Assembly (NCBI GenBank): GCA_945872365.1
Contig: CAMBZJ010000001.1
Location: forward strand, 62,001-126,000
Source of the DNA: Klebsiella pneumoniae
Lineage (GTDB): Bacteria; Desulfobacterota; Binatia; UBA12015
Length of the DNA: 64,000 nucleotides
Reading direction: 5' to 3'
Of the stretch, positions 8,731-18,745 are shown piece by piece (the first letter of the stretch is position 1; the number at the start of each line of letters is the position of its first letter). The position numbers and the translations under genes are program-made. The notes beneath the pieces were generated by a model. That model saw only the letters and a program-made list of their open reading frames with translations, was not told where the DNA came from and did no database searches.

Positions 8731-10380
8731 TCATGGAACCTTCACCCCGGCCCGCAAGCCGGGAATTTCCCGAGGTGCCGTCGCCAGCCCGACCGGCGCG
8801 GTGTGCTCGAAGATCCCCGTGCCGGGGGGCGACCCGTCGAAGACGCAGCCGGCCACCCCCACGGTGACCAGCGCATGGCGGCCGTCCCCCTGACTGCGCA
8901 GCCACGAGAGGTGGCCGCCGGGCCTGCACCGCAAGGCGCGTCCGGCCACGTCGATCGAGAATTCGTGCGGCGGACGGGGTTCGGCCAAGGGGGCCCCCCG
9001 CAGTTCCACTCCCGGCTCGCCGGCGAGGTTGAGCCGCTGACCCACGGCCTCCCCGGCGCGCACGCGCAAGGTGACGCCCAGGTCGTCCCCGAAACTCGCC
9101 GCCAGGCGGGTCTCGGCCACCGCGGCGTCCGGGACGCCGCCGCCCCAGGGTGCTCCGGAGAAACCGCGCGTCTCGACCTCGCGGCGCTCCCCGTCGAACT
9201 CGACGAAGCCCGCGACGCCGCCGAATCCCGATCCCACCCCCGAGAACTCGAGGTCGACCCGCAGCGCCACGACCCGGGCGCCGAGTTGCGCCGCTTCGCT
9301 ACGGAAGTGCCCGCACCCGTCCGCCGCCGCCAGTGCGTGTCCGTCGAAGCGGAGACGCATGCGATCGTCGGCCCGCTCGATCTCCAGGGCCCCGACCCTC
9401 GTCCGATCGGCGCGACGCTCCTCTCCGGTGAAGAGAACCAGCCTCGGCCCCCCGGGAAACAGGAGCAGGCGTCCCCCGAGCCGTCCCCCCGGCATGGGGC
9501 CGATACCGGCGACGAGTCCGAGGCCCTCGCAGCCGGCCCGTGGTGCGAAGAAGCGCAGGCCTGCCGACGGACGATCCCCGGCCGCCTGGGCCGGGACCGG
9601 TGCGGCTTCGCCGGCGGACACACCGGGCGTCGTGCCACGCCGCCTGTGCGGACTCGGCGCCTGCACGGGCGGCGCCGCGAAGGTCGCGGCGAAAGCCTCC
9701 ACGAAGGACTCGCGCAATGCTCCCGGCCAGCGCAGCACGCCACCGAGTTCGAGTTGGACCGCCTGTACGCGCCCCGCGCGCGCGCCCGCCGCGAGCCGGG
9801 TCGCATCACCTTCGAAGCGGCGCTCCGAGAAGCGACGAAACACCTGCAGCACGTTGTTCGGGTGCGCCCCGGGCCATCGGTCGCCGAAGCCGGCGGCGAC
9901 GCCGATCCGGGCGAGTTCCCGGCGCAAGGTCGCGAGCCGTCCGTCGAGGTAGTCGCGATCGACCGTGAGCCGTTCCGCGGGGGCGGCGGACGGATCGGCG
10001 AACCGCGCACCGGTTCCGATGTCGCACCGCGGCTGCACGACGTGCCAGCCGTGGACGAAGAACACCTCCGCGCGGCCGTGCAGCGCGAGCAGGCGGTCGA
10101 CCTCCGCGGCGAGCGCGGCGAAGAGCGCGGGCGCCCGCTCGCTGACCTCGTCGATCCGGTTCAGGTCGACGTGGTTGCGGTCGAGTCCCTCGTTGGCGAT
10201 CGCCGAGCCGTCGATACGCTCGGCGAGGAGCAGCGCCAGGTCGGCGGTATGGAGGTCGTTCGAGCGCGCGGCGGATGGCGGGACGGCCCAGAGGTCGCGC
10301 TCGCTCAGGCCCCCGTGCGGCGCGACCAGAACGACCGGTCGCGTGCCCCGGCGTGTACGGAAGCGGAGATTCGGTGCCAC
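8731..10380 (-). CDS. N-formylglutamate amidohydrolase-like protein with C-terminal extra domain
   Basis: A 549-residue protein. The first ~240 residues carry an N-formylglutamate amidohydrolase (FGase)-like pattern: VLVAPHGG near the start (metal-binding His), ANEGLDRNHVDLNR matching the Asp-x-Asn-Arg motif of the family, and a later HGWHVVQPRCDIGTG. This suggests a zinc hydrolase acting on an N-acyl or amide substrate. A Pro/Ala-rich linker near 240-280 leads to ~270 residues of beta-rich sequence (for example EFSGVGSGFGGVAGFVEFDG) that I do not recognise. FGases are usually ~270 residues, so this is a two-domain protein. It lies upstream of the protease gene on the same strand, 77 bp away. 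Enzyme family moderately sure, substrate unknown. Confidence 0.7.
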   Translation of the reverse strand: MAPNLRFRTRRGTRPVVLVAPHGGLSERDLWAVPPSAARSNDLHTADLALLLAERIDGSAIANEGLDRNHVDLNRIDEVSERAPALFAALAAEVDRLLALHGRAEVFFVHGWHVVQPRCDIGTGARFADPSAAPAERLTVDRDYLDGRLATLRRELARIGVAAGFGDRWPGAHPNNVLQVFRRFSERRFEGDATRLAAGARAGRVQAVQLELGGVLRWPGALRESFVEAFAATFAAPPVQAPSPHRRRGTTPGVSAGEAAPVPAQAAGDRPSAGLRFFAPRAGCEGLGLVAGIGPMPGGRLGGRLLLFPGGPRLVLFTGEERRADRTRVGALEIERADDRMRLRFDGHALAAADGCGHFRSEAAQLGARVVALRVDLEFSGVGSGFGGVAGFVEFDGERREVETRGFSGAPWGGGVPDAAVAETRLAASFGDDLGVTLRVRAGEAVGQRLNLAGEPGVELRGAPLAEPRPPHEFSIDVAGRALRCRPGGHLSWLRSQGDGRHALVTVGVAGCVFDGSPPGTGIFEHTAPVGLATAPREIPGLRAGVKVP

Positions 10381-10439
10381 CCGCGGACGCTACCGCGGCC
10401 ACCGGCGCCTGACCAGCCCGGCGCCTGACCAACTCGAGT

Positions 10440-10844
10440 TCAGTTCAGGAGCCCGGGTGGCGGCTCGTCGTCCTCGTCTTCGGACGCGATCGGACCGGCG
10501 TGGTGGTGCACGAGACGCCAGGTCCCGTCCTCCCGGGCGAAGACGTTGGTCGCAGCCATCTCGCCACCCGGCAGGTCCTCGATGCAGAGCACGAAGGCCA
10601 GGTCGCCGTGCACCCGGACCTCTTCGTCGTGGCACACGACCTCGGGGGCCTCGGGATTGCCTAGGATCGCGAACCAGCTCGACAGCACCTCGTCGCGGCC
10701 TAGGAGCGCGCGCCAGCCGGGGTGTACGCAAACCACATCCTCGCTCTGCGACCAGAGGTGCTCCATCGCCTCGGCGTCGCGACCGGCGAACGCCCGATAG
10801 AACGCGGCGTTCGCGGCGAGGACCTGCTCACGGTCGGATGCCAT
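10440..10844 (-). CDS. SnoaL/NTF2-like (DUF4440-type) protein
   Basis: A 134-residue cone-fold protein. AANAAFYRAFAGRDAEAMEHLW is the typical N-terminal helix pair, followed by VVCVHPGWRALLGRDEVLSSW and paired strands ending TWRLVHHHAGP. This family binds small hydrophobic ligands or acts as a helper domain; many members have no assigned reaction. The ATG at 10844 was chosen because the domain starts there; an in-frame start 14 codons upstream gives an unstructured leader. It lies between the FGase-like and DsbA-like genes on the same strand. Confidence 0.8.
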   Translation of the reverse strand: MASDREQVLAANAAFYRAFAGRDAEAMEHLWSQSEDVVCVHPGWRALLGRDEVLSSWFAILGNPEAPEVVCHDEEVRVHGDLAFVLCIEDLPGGEMAATNVFAREDGTWRLVHHHAGPIASEDEDDEPPPGLLN

Positions 10845-10869
10845 GGGAAACGGGGAGCCGGAGAGCCGC

Positions 10870-10912
10870 GCGGGGCCGGAGGGCACGTCTGGCGACGCCC
10901 GTCCGGCCCCGC
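10870..10912 (-). terminator. candidate hairpin downstream of the DsbA-like gene
   Basis: An 11-bp perfect inverted repeat (arms 10870-10880 and 10902-10912, GC-rich) with a 21-base loop lies just past the stop of the DsbA-like gene. No T-run follows, so it may be a pause or 3'-end stabilising hairpin rather than a classical intrinsic terminator. Confidence 0.4.
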
Positions 10913-10925
10913 TGTGCGGATCGGT

Positions 10926-11750
10926 CTACTTCGCGTTCGCGAGCTCGTCGTCGATGATGACCTTGAAGCGATCTCCCGGCTGCGCCCCCTTCAACTGGCG
11001 GCCGTTGATCACGAAGGACGGCGTGCCGGAGATGCCGAGCGCGGCCGCCTCGGCCTTGTCCTTGTTGATCCCGGGCAGGGTCTTCTTGTTGTCGATGCAG
11101 TCGTCGAGCTTGGCCTTGTCGATCTTCTTGTCCCCGTAGAACTCGATGGCCTTGGCCTTCACGTTCTCCGGGTTGATGTCCTTCTGGTTCTCGAAGTAGC
11201 CCTTGTAGACGGCCCATCCGGCCTCGGGATCCTGCTGCTTTACGCACTCGTAGGCGATCGCGGCGGGCTCGGCCCAGGGATGGAACGGCAGCGGGTAGTG
11301 CTTGTAGTAGAACTTGACCTTGTCGCCGTAGACCTTGACGACGTCGTTCTCGATCGTGTTGTAGCCCTTGTTGCAGAACGGGCACTGGAAGTCGGAGTAC
11401 TCGACGACCGTGACCTTGGCGTCCTTGCCGCCCTTGAAGGGCTGGCCGGCGAGCGAGATCTTCTCCATCACGGCCTTGGACGGATCGATCGTGATGTCGT
11501 CGACCTCGCCGAAGACGACGTAGTGCAGGTCGGGGGAGGCGACGAAGCCCACCTTCTGGTTGCCGACGCTCAGGGTGCCCTGCTTGGCGCCCTTGATGAC
11601 GGAGTCCTTCACGTCGGACACGGTGATCGGCGCGGTCGTCGGAAGATTGTTCTTCTTGCGGTAGTACTTGACGAGAGCCTCGTTGTCGTCGGCCCGGGCG
11701 GTCCCGGCCAGAGCGAGCAAAGCGACGGCGAATCCAATACGAAGAAACAT
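10926..11750 (-). CDS. DsbA-family thiol:disulfide oxidoreductase, exported
   Basis: A 274-residue thioredoxin-fold protein with a signal peptide (MFLRIGFAVALLALAGTARA). Residues ~40-95 form an N-terminal helper region rich in beta (DLHYVVFGEVDD), as in DsbC/DsbG-like proteins. The core starts at ~112 with VTVVEYSDFQCPFCNKGY; the active-site CPFC is Cys123-Cys126. The cis-Pro loop is GTPSFVING. This fits the BdbD/DsbA 'thioredoxin_4' group that oxidises or isomerises disulphides in the envelope. A strong ribosome-binding site (AAGGAGG, ~6 bases before ATG) supports the start. Likely clients include the Cys-containing secreted protease encoded downstream. Confidence 0.93.
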   Translation of the reverse strand: MFLRIGFAVALLALAGTARADDNEALVKYYRKKNNLPTTAPITVSDVKDSVIKGAKQGTLSVGNQKVGFVASPDLHYVVFGEVDDITIDPSKAVMEKISLAGQPFKGGKDAKVTVVEYSDFQCPFCNKGYNTIENDVVKVYGDKVKFYYKHYPLPFHPWAEPAAIAYECVKQQDPEAGWAVYKGYFENQKDINPENVKAKAIEFYGDKKIDKAKLDDCIDNKKTLPGINKDKAEAAALGISGTPSFVINGRQLKGAQPGDRFKVIIDDELANAK

Positions 11751-11962
11751 CCAATCCTCCTTGGTTTGGTGCAGACTAGCGGAACTTGCATGGGTTTCCC
11801 GGCGCGGTCAAGCCGAGGGGGCGGCGCGTCGCCGGGCCGCGAAGGCGGTGCGTCGCGGGGGCGGCCGGCGCGATGCTATAGGCCGGGCCCCATGGGTCGC
11901 GGAACCAAGGCTCCTCCGGCCGCTGGCGCCGCCCTCGGGCAACCCGGCACGAGCTGACGCGG

Positions 11963-14514
<2,552 letters not shown>

Positions 14515-14703
14515 TCAGCGCGACCGGTCGGGGCGGCCTTCTCGGGTCCGCCGCGTCGAAACCAGTTCCGCGACGGACGATAGAAAGCCGACGGCGCCAG
14601 TTCAACACGGGCCTCCCGATGCGGACCCGCTAGCCAGGCCAGCGCGGTTCGCATAGCGTCCCGATCCACGCCGACCGACCAGCGTCCCGGCAGACACTCC
14701 GCC

Positions 14704-16050
14704 ATGGCCGAACGACCGCCGAACGATGCCGAATCGATGCGCCCGACGGCGGCCGACCTGGCGATCACCCGCCTCGGCGAGGCTCGCCATCCCAGCCCGA
14801 TCCCGGCGCGCGTGGAGCGACGCGTCAGCGACGACGACCGGGTCCTGCTCGATCCGACGATCGGCGGGCTGCGCCGCTGCCTCGAGTCCGGCGAGGAGCC
14901 ACCCTCCCTCGAAGCCGCGGGCCCCCGCGATCGGGTCTTCTTCGACCCCGAGGATCTCTCCTGCGGCATCCTCACCTGCGGCGGCCTCTGCCCCGGCCTG
15001 AACAACGTCGTCCGCGCGATCGTCCTCGAACTCCACTACGCTTACGGCGTCCGGCGCATCCTGGGTTTCCGCTACGGCTACGCGGGCCTCGCCCACGGCT
15101 CGATCCACGAGGCGATCCCCCTCACGCCGAATCTGGTCGAGAATCTCCACGAGCGCGGCGGGACGATGCTCGGCTCCTCGCGCGGCCCGCAGGAGGTCGG
15201 CGGCATGGTCGACACGCTCGTCGAGCGTGGACTCGGCGTCCTCTTCGTCCTCGGCGGCGATGGCGGCTTGCGCGGGGCCGCCGCGATCGCCGACGAGATC
15301 GACCGGCGCGGACTTCCGATCTCCGTCGTCGGGATCCCCAAGACGATCGACAACGACCTGCAGTGGACGACGCGCAGCTTCGGGTTTGCGACCGCCGTGG
15401 AGGCCGCGCGCGACGTGATTTCGACCGCGCACGTCGAGGCGCGGGCTGCGTGGAACGGCATAGGCCTCGTGAAGCTCATGGGGCGCCACTCGGGTTTCAT
15501 CGCGGCGCATGCCGCGCTCGCGAGCAGCGATGTCAACTTCTGCCTCGTCCCCGAGGTCCCGTTCGCCCTCGATGGTCGCAAGGGCTTCCTCGCCGAACTC
15601 GAACGGCGGCTTGCCGCGAAGCGACACGCGGTCGTGGTCGTCGCCGAGGGCGCCGGGCAGGACCTCGTCGCCGCCGCAGGCCCCGAGGGGCACGACGCCT
15701 CGGGGAACCTGAAGCTCAAGGACATCGGCGTCTTCCTGCGCGAGCGCATCAGCGAGCACTTCGCCGAGCAGGGTACCGAGGCGACCATCCGCTACTTCGA
15801 CCCGAGCTACACCATCCGCAGCCAGCCCGCGGGCGCGATCGACGCCGAGTACTGCCTCGCGCTCGGGCACCACGCGGTCCATGCCGCGCTCTCCGGCCGC
15901 ACCCGGATGATCGTCGGCTCCTGGAACACCCGCTTCGTCCATGTGCCGATCACCCTGGCGATCGGGCGCAGGCGCCAGCTCGACCCGGTCGGCGAGGACT
16001 GGCAGCGGGTGCTCGAATCGACCGGCCAGTCGCCCTCGATGATCGGCTGA
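14704..16050 (+). CDS. 6-phosphofructokinase, group with Gly104/Lys124-type active site
   Basis: A 448-residue phosphofructokinase-family protein. A ~75-residue N-terminal extension precedes CGILTCGGLCPGLNNVVRAIV. The phosphoryl-donor site reads FVLGGDGGLRGAA: the Gly in the GGDG position is the ATP-type residue (PPi enzymes have GGDD). The substrate loop reads GIPKTIDND, with Lys where classical ATP enzymes have Gly. This Gly/Lys combination is known from the long 'clade X' enzymes such as those of trypanosomes and spirochaetes, which use ATP. Other seen motifs are KLMGRHSGFIAAHA and AEGAGQD. Predicted reaction: fructose-6-phosphate to fructose-1,6-bisphosphate. The stop codon lies in the first unit of a tandem repeat. 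Confidence 0.92.
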   Translation: MAERPPNDAESMRPTAADLAITRLGEARHPSPIPARVERRVSDDDRVLLDPTIGGLRRCLESGEEPPSLEAAGPRDRVFFDPEDLSCGILTCGGLCPGLNNVVRAIVLELHYAYGVRRILGFRYGYAGLAHGSIHEAIPLTPNLVENLHERGGTMLGSSRGPQEVGGMVDTLVERGLGVLFVLGGDGGLRGAAAIADEIDRRGLPISVVGIPKTIDNDLQWTTRSFGFATAVEAARDVISTAHVEARAAWNGIGLVKLMGRHSGFIAAHAALASSDVNFCLVPEVPFALDGRKGFLAELERRLAAKRHAVVVVAEGAGQDLVAAAGPEGHDASGNLKLKDIGVFLRERISEHFAEQGTEATIRYFDPSYTIRSQPAGAIDAEYCLALGHHAVHAALSGRTRMIVGSWNTRFVHVPITLAIGRRRQLDPVGEDWQRVLESTGQSPSMIG

Positions 16051-16093
16051 TCGGCTGATCGGCTGATCGGCTGGTCGGCTGATCGGCTGATCG
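16041..16093. repeat. 8-bp tandem repeat across the phosphofructokinase stop codon
   Basis: The unit GATCGGCT occurs six times in a row (one copy with a single A-to-G change) and a partial seventh copy follows. The phosphofructokinase TGA (16048-16050) is formed at the junction of the first two units. The repeat fills most of the 58-bp space between two convergent genes. Copy-number change would not extend the protein, since the stop is in unit one. Confidence 0.9.
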
Positions 16094-16108
16094 AGGGGCC
16101 GGCGCGAC

Positions 16109-17947
16109 TCAGGCGTCGAGCAGCGCGACCGGCAGTTCGACGAGCCGGGAGCGCAGGTACTCGCCGAGGCCCTTCGCCTGCGGGTCGGAGCGCACCGAGG
16201 CCGCGACCCCGTCGCCCAGCAAGCCGACGAGGACGAAGTTGAGCGCGAGCAGGTTCGGGAGCTCGTGGCGTCGCACCTCGAGCGCAACCGCCTCGGGAAG
16301 CAGTTCCCGGAGCCGCTCGATGGTGAGAAAGCCGCGCAGCCACTCGAAGTCGCGCGCGCGACGCGCCCACAGGCCGACGTTGGCGTTGCCGCCCTTGTCG
16401 CCCGAACGCGCGCCGAAGAGGGTTCCGAGCGCAACGCACCGGGTCGGACCGGGGATGTCCGCCGCATCCAGCTTCGCAGCACCCGGCGCGGTGCACGGCG
16501 CGTCGCTTCGCGACGTCGTCCCGACCGGAAACCCGCCGGCCGCCCCCGGCGCGGGCGCACTCGCCCGGCCTTCGGGACGCAGCGCCGTCGGCACGATCGG
16601 CAGGCGCCGCCCGTCGTCGAGGACGACCTCCTCGCGCAGGGCCTCGACCGCGACGAGGGTCGGCCAGTAGACGCCGAAGGGCGACTCCGGCGTCGGCGGC
16701 GAGGTACAGAAGAACCCGGGGTAGTTGGCGACCGCCATCTCGACCGCCGCGTTGGTGAACGCGCGTCCGACCTTGCGCGGGTCGCGGTCCTTCACGGTGA
16801 CCCTGAGGAGAGCCGTCGCCTCATCGTTCGTCGGCGCGTCGGGCTTGTCCTGGCGAACGAGCCGGACGTCCACCTCGTCGAAGTTCGCCTCGCCACCGAC
16901 CGCCGCGAAGAGCGTGCGCCGCACGAGTGCGGCCTTCTCCTCGACGTCGAGGCCGGTGAGCACGAACGTCGCGCCGTTGCGGTAGCCGCCGACGTAGTTG
17001 ATGCAAACTTTCGCGCGGTCGGGCGCCGGCTCGCCGCGCGCGCCCGAGACCAGCACGCGATCGGGGCCGTCGTCGGACAGCTCGATCGTCTCGAAGCGGG
17101 CGACGACGTCCGGGTTCGGGTAGGCATGCCCGTCGATCTCGTAGAGCAGCTGCGCGGTCACCGTGCCGACCGAGACGAGGCCGCCGGTGCCGGGGTGCTT
17201 GGTGATCACCGAGGATCCGTCCTCGCGAACCTCGGCGATCGGGAACCCGGGCCGCTCGAGTCCCGGAACCTCGCGGAAGAAGCTGTAGTTACCGCCGGTC
17301 GCCTGCGGTCCACACTCGATCACGTGCCCCGCAACCACCGCTCCGGCGAGCCGATCCCAGTCGTCGCGCTTCCACCCGAAGTGCCAGGCGGCCGGCCCCA
17401 CGACGAGCGAGGCGTCGGTCACTCGGGGACAGACGACGACGTCGGCCCCGGCCTCGAGCGCCGCGACGATGCCCCAGGCGCCGAGGTACGCGTTGGCGGA
17501 CACGGGCTGCACGCCGGAGCCGGCGAGCGGGCGCCCGGTGTCGAGGTGCGCGAGCGTCTCGCCGGACTCCCCCAGTGCGTGCAGGCGATGGAGGAGGTCG
17601 TCGCCCTCGACGTGCGCGACGCGCACCGCGATCCCGAGCCGGGCCGCGATCTCGCGCAGCCGCGCGGCGAGTCCCGCCGGATTGAGTCCGCCGGCGTTCG
17701 CGACGATGCGTACGCCGTGTTCCCGCGCGAGCCCGAGACAATCCTCCATCTGGCGCAGGAACGTCGTCGCATAGCCGAGCGAGGCGTCCTTCGCGCGCGC
17801 CTTCCACAGGATCAGCATGGTCAACTCGGCCAGGTAGTCGCCGGTCAGGAAGTCGATCGGGCCGCCTTCGAGCATCTCCCGCGCGGCCGACAGGCGATCG
17901 CCGAGGAACGCAGAGCAGTTGGCGATGCGCAGAGGCGGTCGGCTCAA
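16109..17947 (-). CDS. AtuA-like protein (DUF1446 + C-terminal AtuA-like domain)
   Basis: A 612-residue protein. The large N-terminal DUF1446 domain starts LRIANCSAFLGDRL, with DFLTGDYLAELTM, VRIVANAGGLNPAG, VCPRVTDASLVVGP and GPQATGGNYS. After a Gly/Ala-rich linker (~475-510), the last ~100 residues are the AtuA-like ferredoxin-fold domain with the GARSGDKGGNANVGLW motif. AtuA is needed for acyclic-terpene (citronellol/geraniol) use in Pseudomonas, but its reaction is unsettled. The start is TTG, overlapping the upstream crotonase stop (TTGA); no better start precedes the conserved first strand. Last gene of the carboxylase cluster. Confidence 0.9.
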   Translation of the reverse strand: MSRPPLRIANCSAFLGDRLSAAREMLEGGPIDFLTGDYLAELTMLILWKARAKDASLGYATTFLRQMEDCLGLAREHGVRIVANAGGLNPAGLAARLREIAARLGIAVRVAHVEGDDLLHRLHALGESGETLAHLDTGRPLAGSGVQPVSANAYLGAWGIVAALEAGADVVVCPRVTDASLVVGPAAWHFGWKRDDWDRLAGAVVAGHVIECGPQATGGNYSFFREVPGLERPGFPIAEVREDGSSVITKHPGTGGLVSVGTVTAQLLYEIDGHAYPNPDVVARFETIELSDDGPDRVLVSGARGEPAPDRAKVCINYVGGYRNGATFVLTGLDVEEKAALVRRTLFAAVGGEANFDEVDVRLVRQDKPDAPTNDEATALLRVTVKDRDPRKVGRAFTNAAVEMAVANYPGFFCTSPPTPESPFGVYWPTLVAVEALREEVVLDDGRRLPIVPTALRPEGRASAPAPGAAGGFPVGTTSRSDAPCTAPGAAKLDAADIPGPTRCVALGTLFGARSGDKGGNANVGLWARRARDFEWLRGFLTIERLRELLPEAVALEVRRHELPNLLALNFVLVGLLGDGVAASVRSDPQAKGLGEYLRSRLVELPVALLDA

Positions 17948-18711
17948 CGCCCGCTCCAGCGCGGGCGGCGCTTCTCGCGGAAGGCACGCGGGCCCTCCTG
18001 TGCATCCTCGCTCTTGTAGACGGACTCGAAGAGGCGGTCGCCCTCGTCGAGCGCCTCGTGCCAGCCGAGTTCGGCCGCCGCGTAGACCAGCGCCTTGCCG
18101 GCGCGCACCGACAGCGGGGCGTTGCCCGCGATGCGCAGCGCCATCTCCCGGGCGGCGGAGCGCAACTCGCCCGCCGGCACGACGCGGTTCACGAGTCCGA
18201 CCTCGCGCGCGCGCTCGGCGTCGATCGGATCGGCGGTCATGAGCAGTTCGAGCGCGACCCGCGGCGGCACGAGCCACGGCAACGGGGCCGCCCACGGCGC
18301 ACCTCGGCCCCAGCGCGCCTCGGTGATCCCGAACTTCGCCGTATCGGCGGCGATGCAGAGATCGCACATCTGCGCGAGCAGGAAACCTCCCGCGTAAGCG
18401 ATACCGTTCACGGCGGCGATGACCGGCTTGGGCATCTCGATGTTGCGACCGAGGTAGGGTGCGAAGTCCGGCGGCGGCACCTCGAGCTTGCGCTCGGCCA
18501 TCTCCTTGAGGTCGGCACCTGCGCAGAACGCCTCGTCGCCGGCCCCGGTGACCACGAGCACCGCCGACTCGGCCGCGCCGGCAAAGCGCCGGAAGCCGGC
18601 CCACAGGCCGTCGCGCACCGCCTGGTCCATCGCGTTGCGCGCCTCGGGCCGGTTGATCGTCAGCCAGGCGACGGCGCCGTCCTGCTCGTAGAGAACCTCG
18701 TTTCCGCTCAT
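17944..18711 (-). CDS. enoyl-CoA hydratase/isomerase family protein
   Basis: A 255-residue crotonase-fold protein. AWLTINRPEARNAMD and AFCAGADLKEMAE (first oxyanion loop) are followed by AAVNGIAYAGGFLLAQMCDLCIA (second oxyanion Gly) and FGITEARWGRGAPWAAPLPW. In classical hydratases the catalytic glutamates lie in the second loop and in ITEA; here only the latter Glu is clearly conserved, so the exact reaction (hydration of a glutaconyl-type CoA, as AtuE or LiuC, or isomerisation) is uncertain. It is 34 bp downstream of the biotin carboxylase gene and overlaps the AtuA-like gene by 4 bp, so it is in the same operon. Confidence 0.9.
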   Translation of the reverse strand: MSGNEVLYEQDGAVAWLTINRPEARNAMDQAVRDGLWAGFRRFAGAAESAVLVVTGAGDEAFCAGADLKEMAERKLEVPPPDFAPYLGRNIEMPKPVIAAVNGIAYAGGFLLAQMCDLCIAADTAKFGITEARWGRGAPWAAPLPWLVPPRVALELLMTADPIDAERAREVGLVNRVVPAGELRSAAREMALRIAGNAPLSVRAGKALVYAAAELGWHEALDEGDRLFESVYKSEDAQEGPRAFREKRRPRWSGR

Positions 18712-18745
18712 GCGCCCTCCCGACGCGCGACGCCCACGGCGACGC

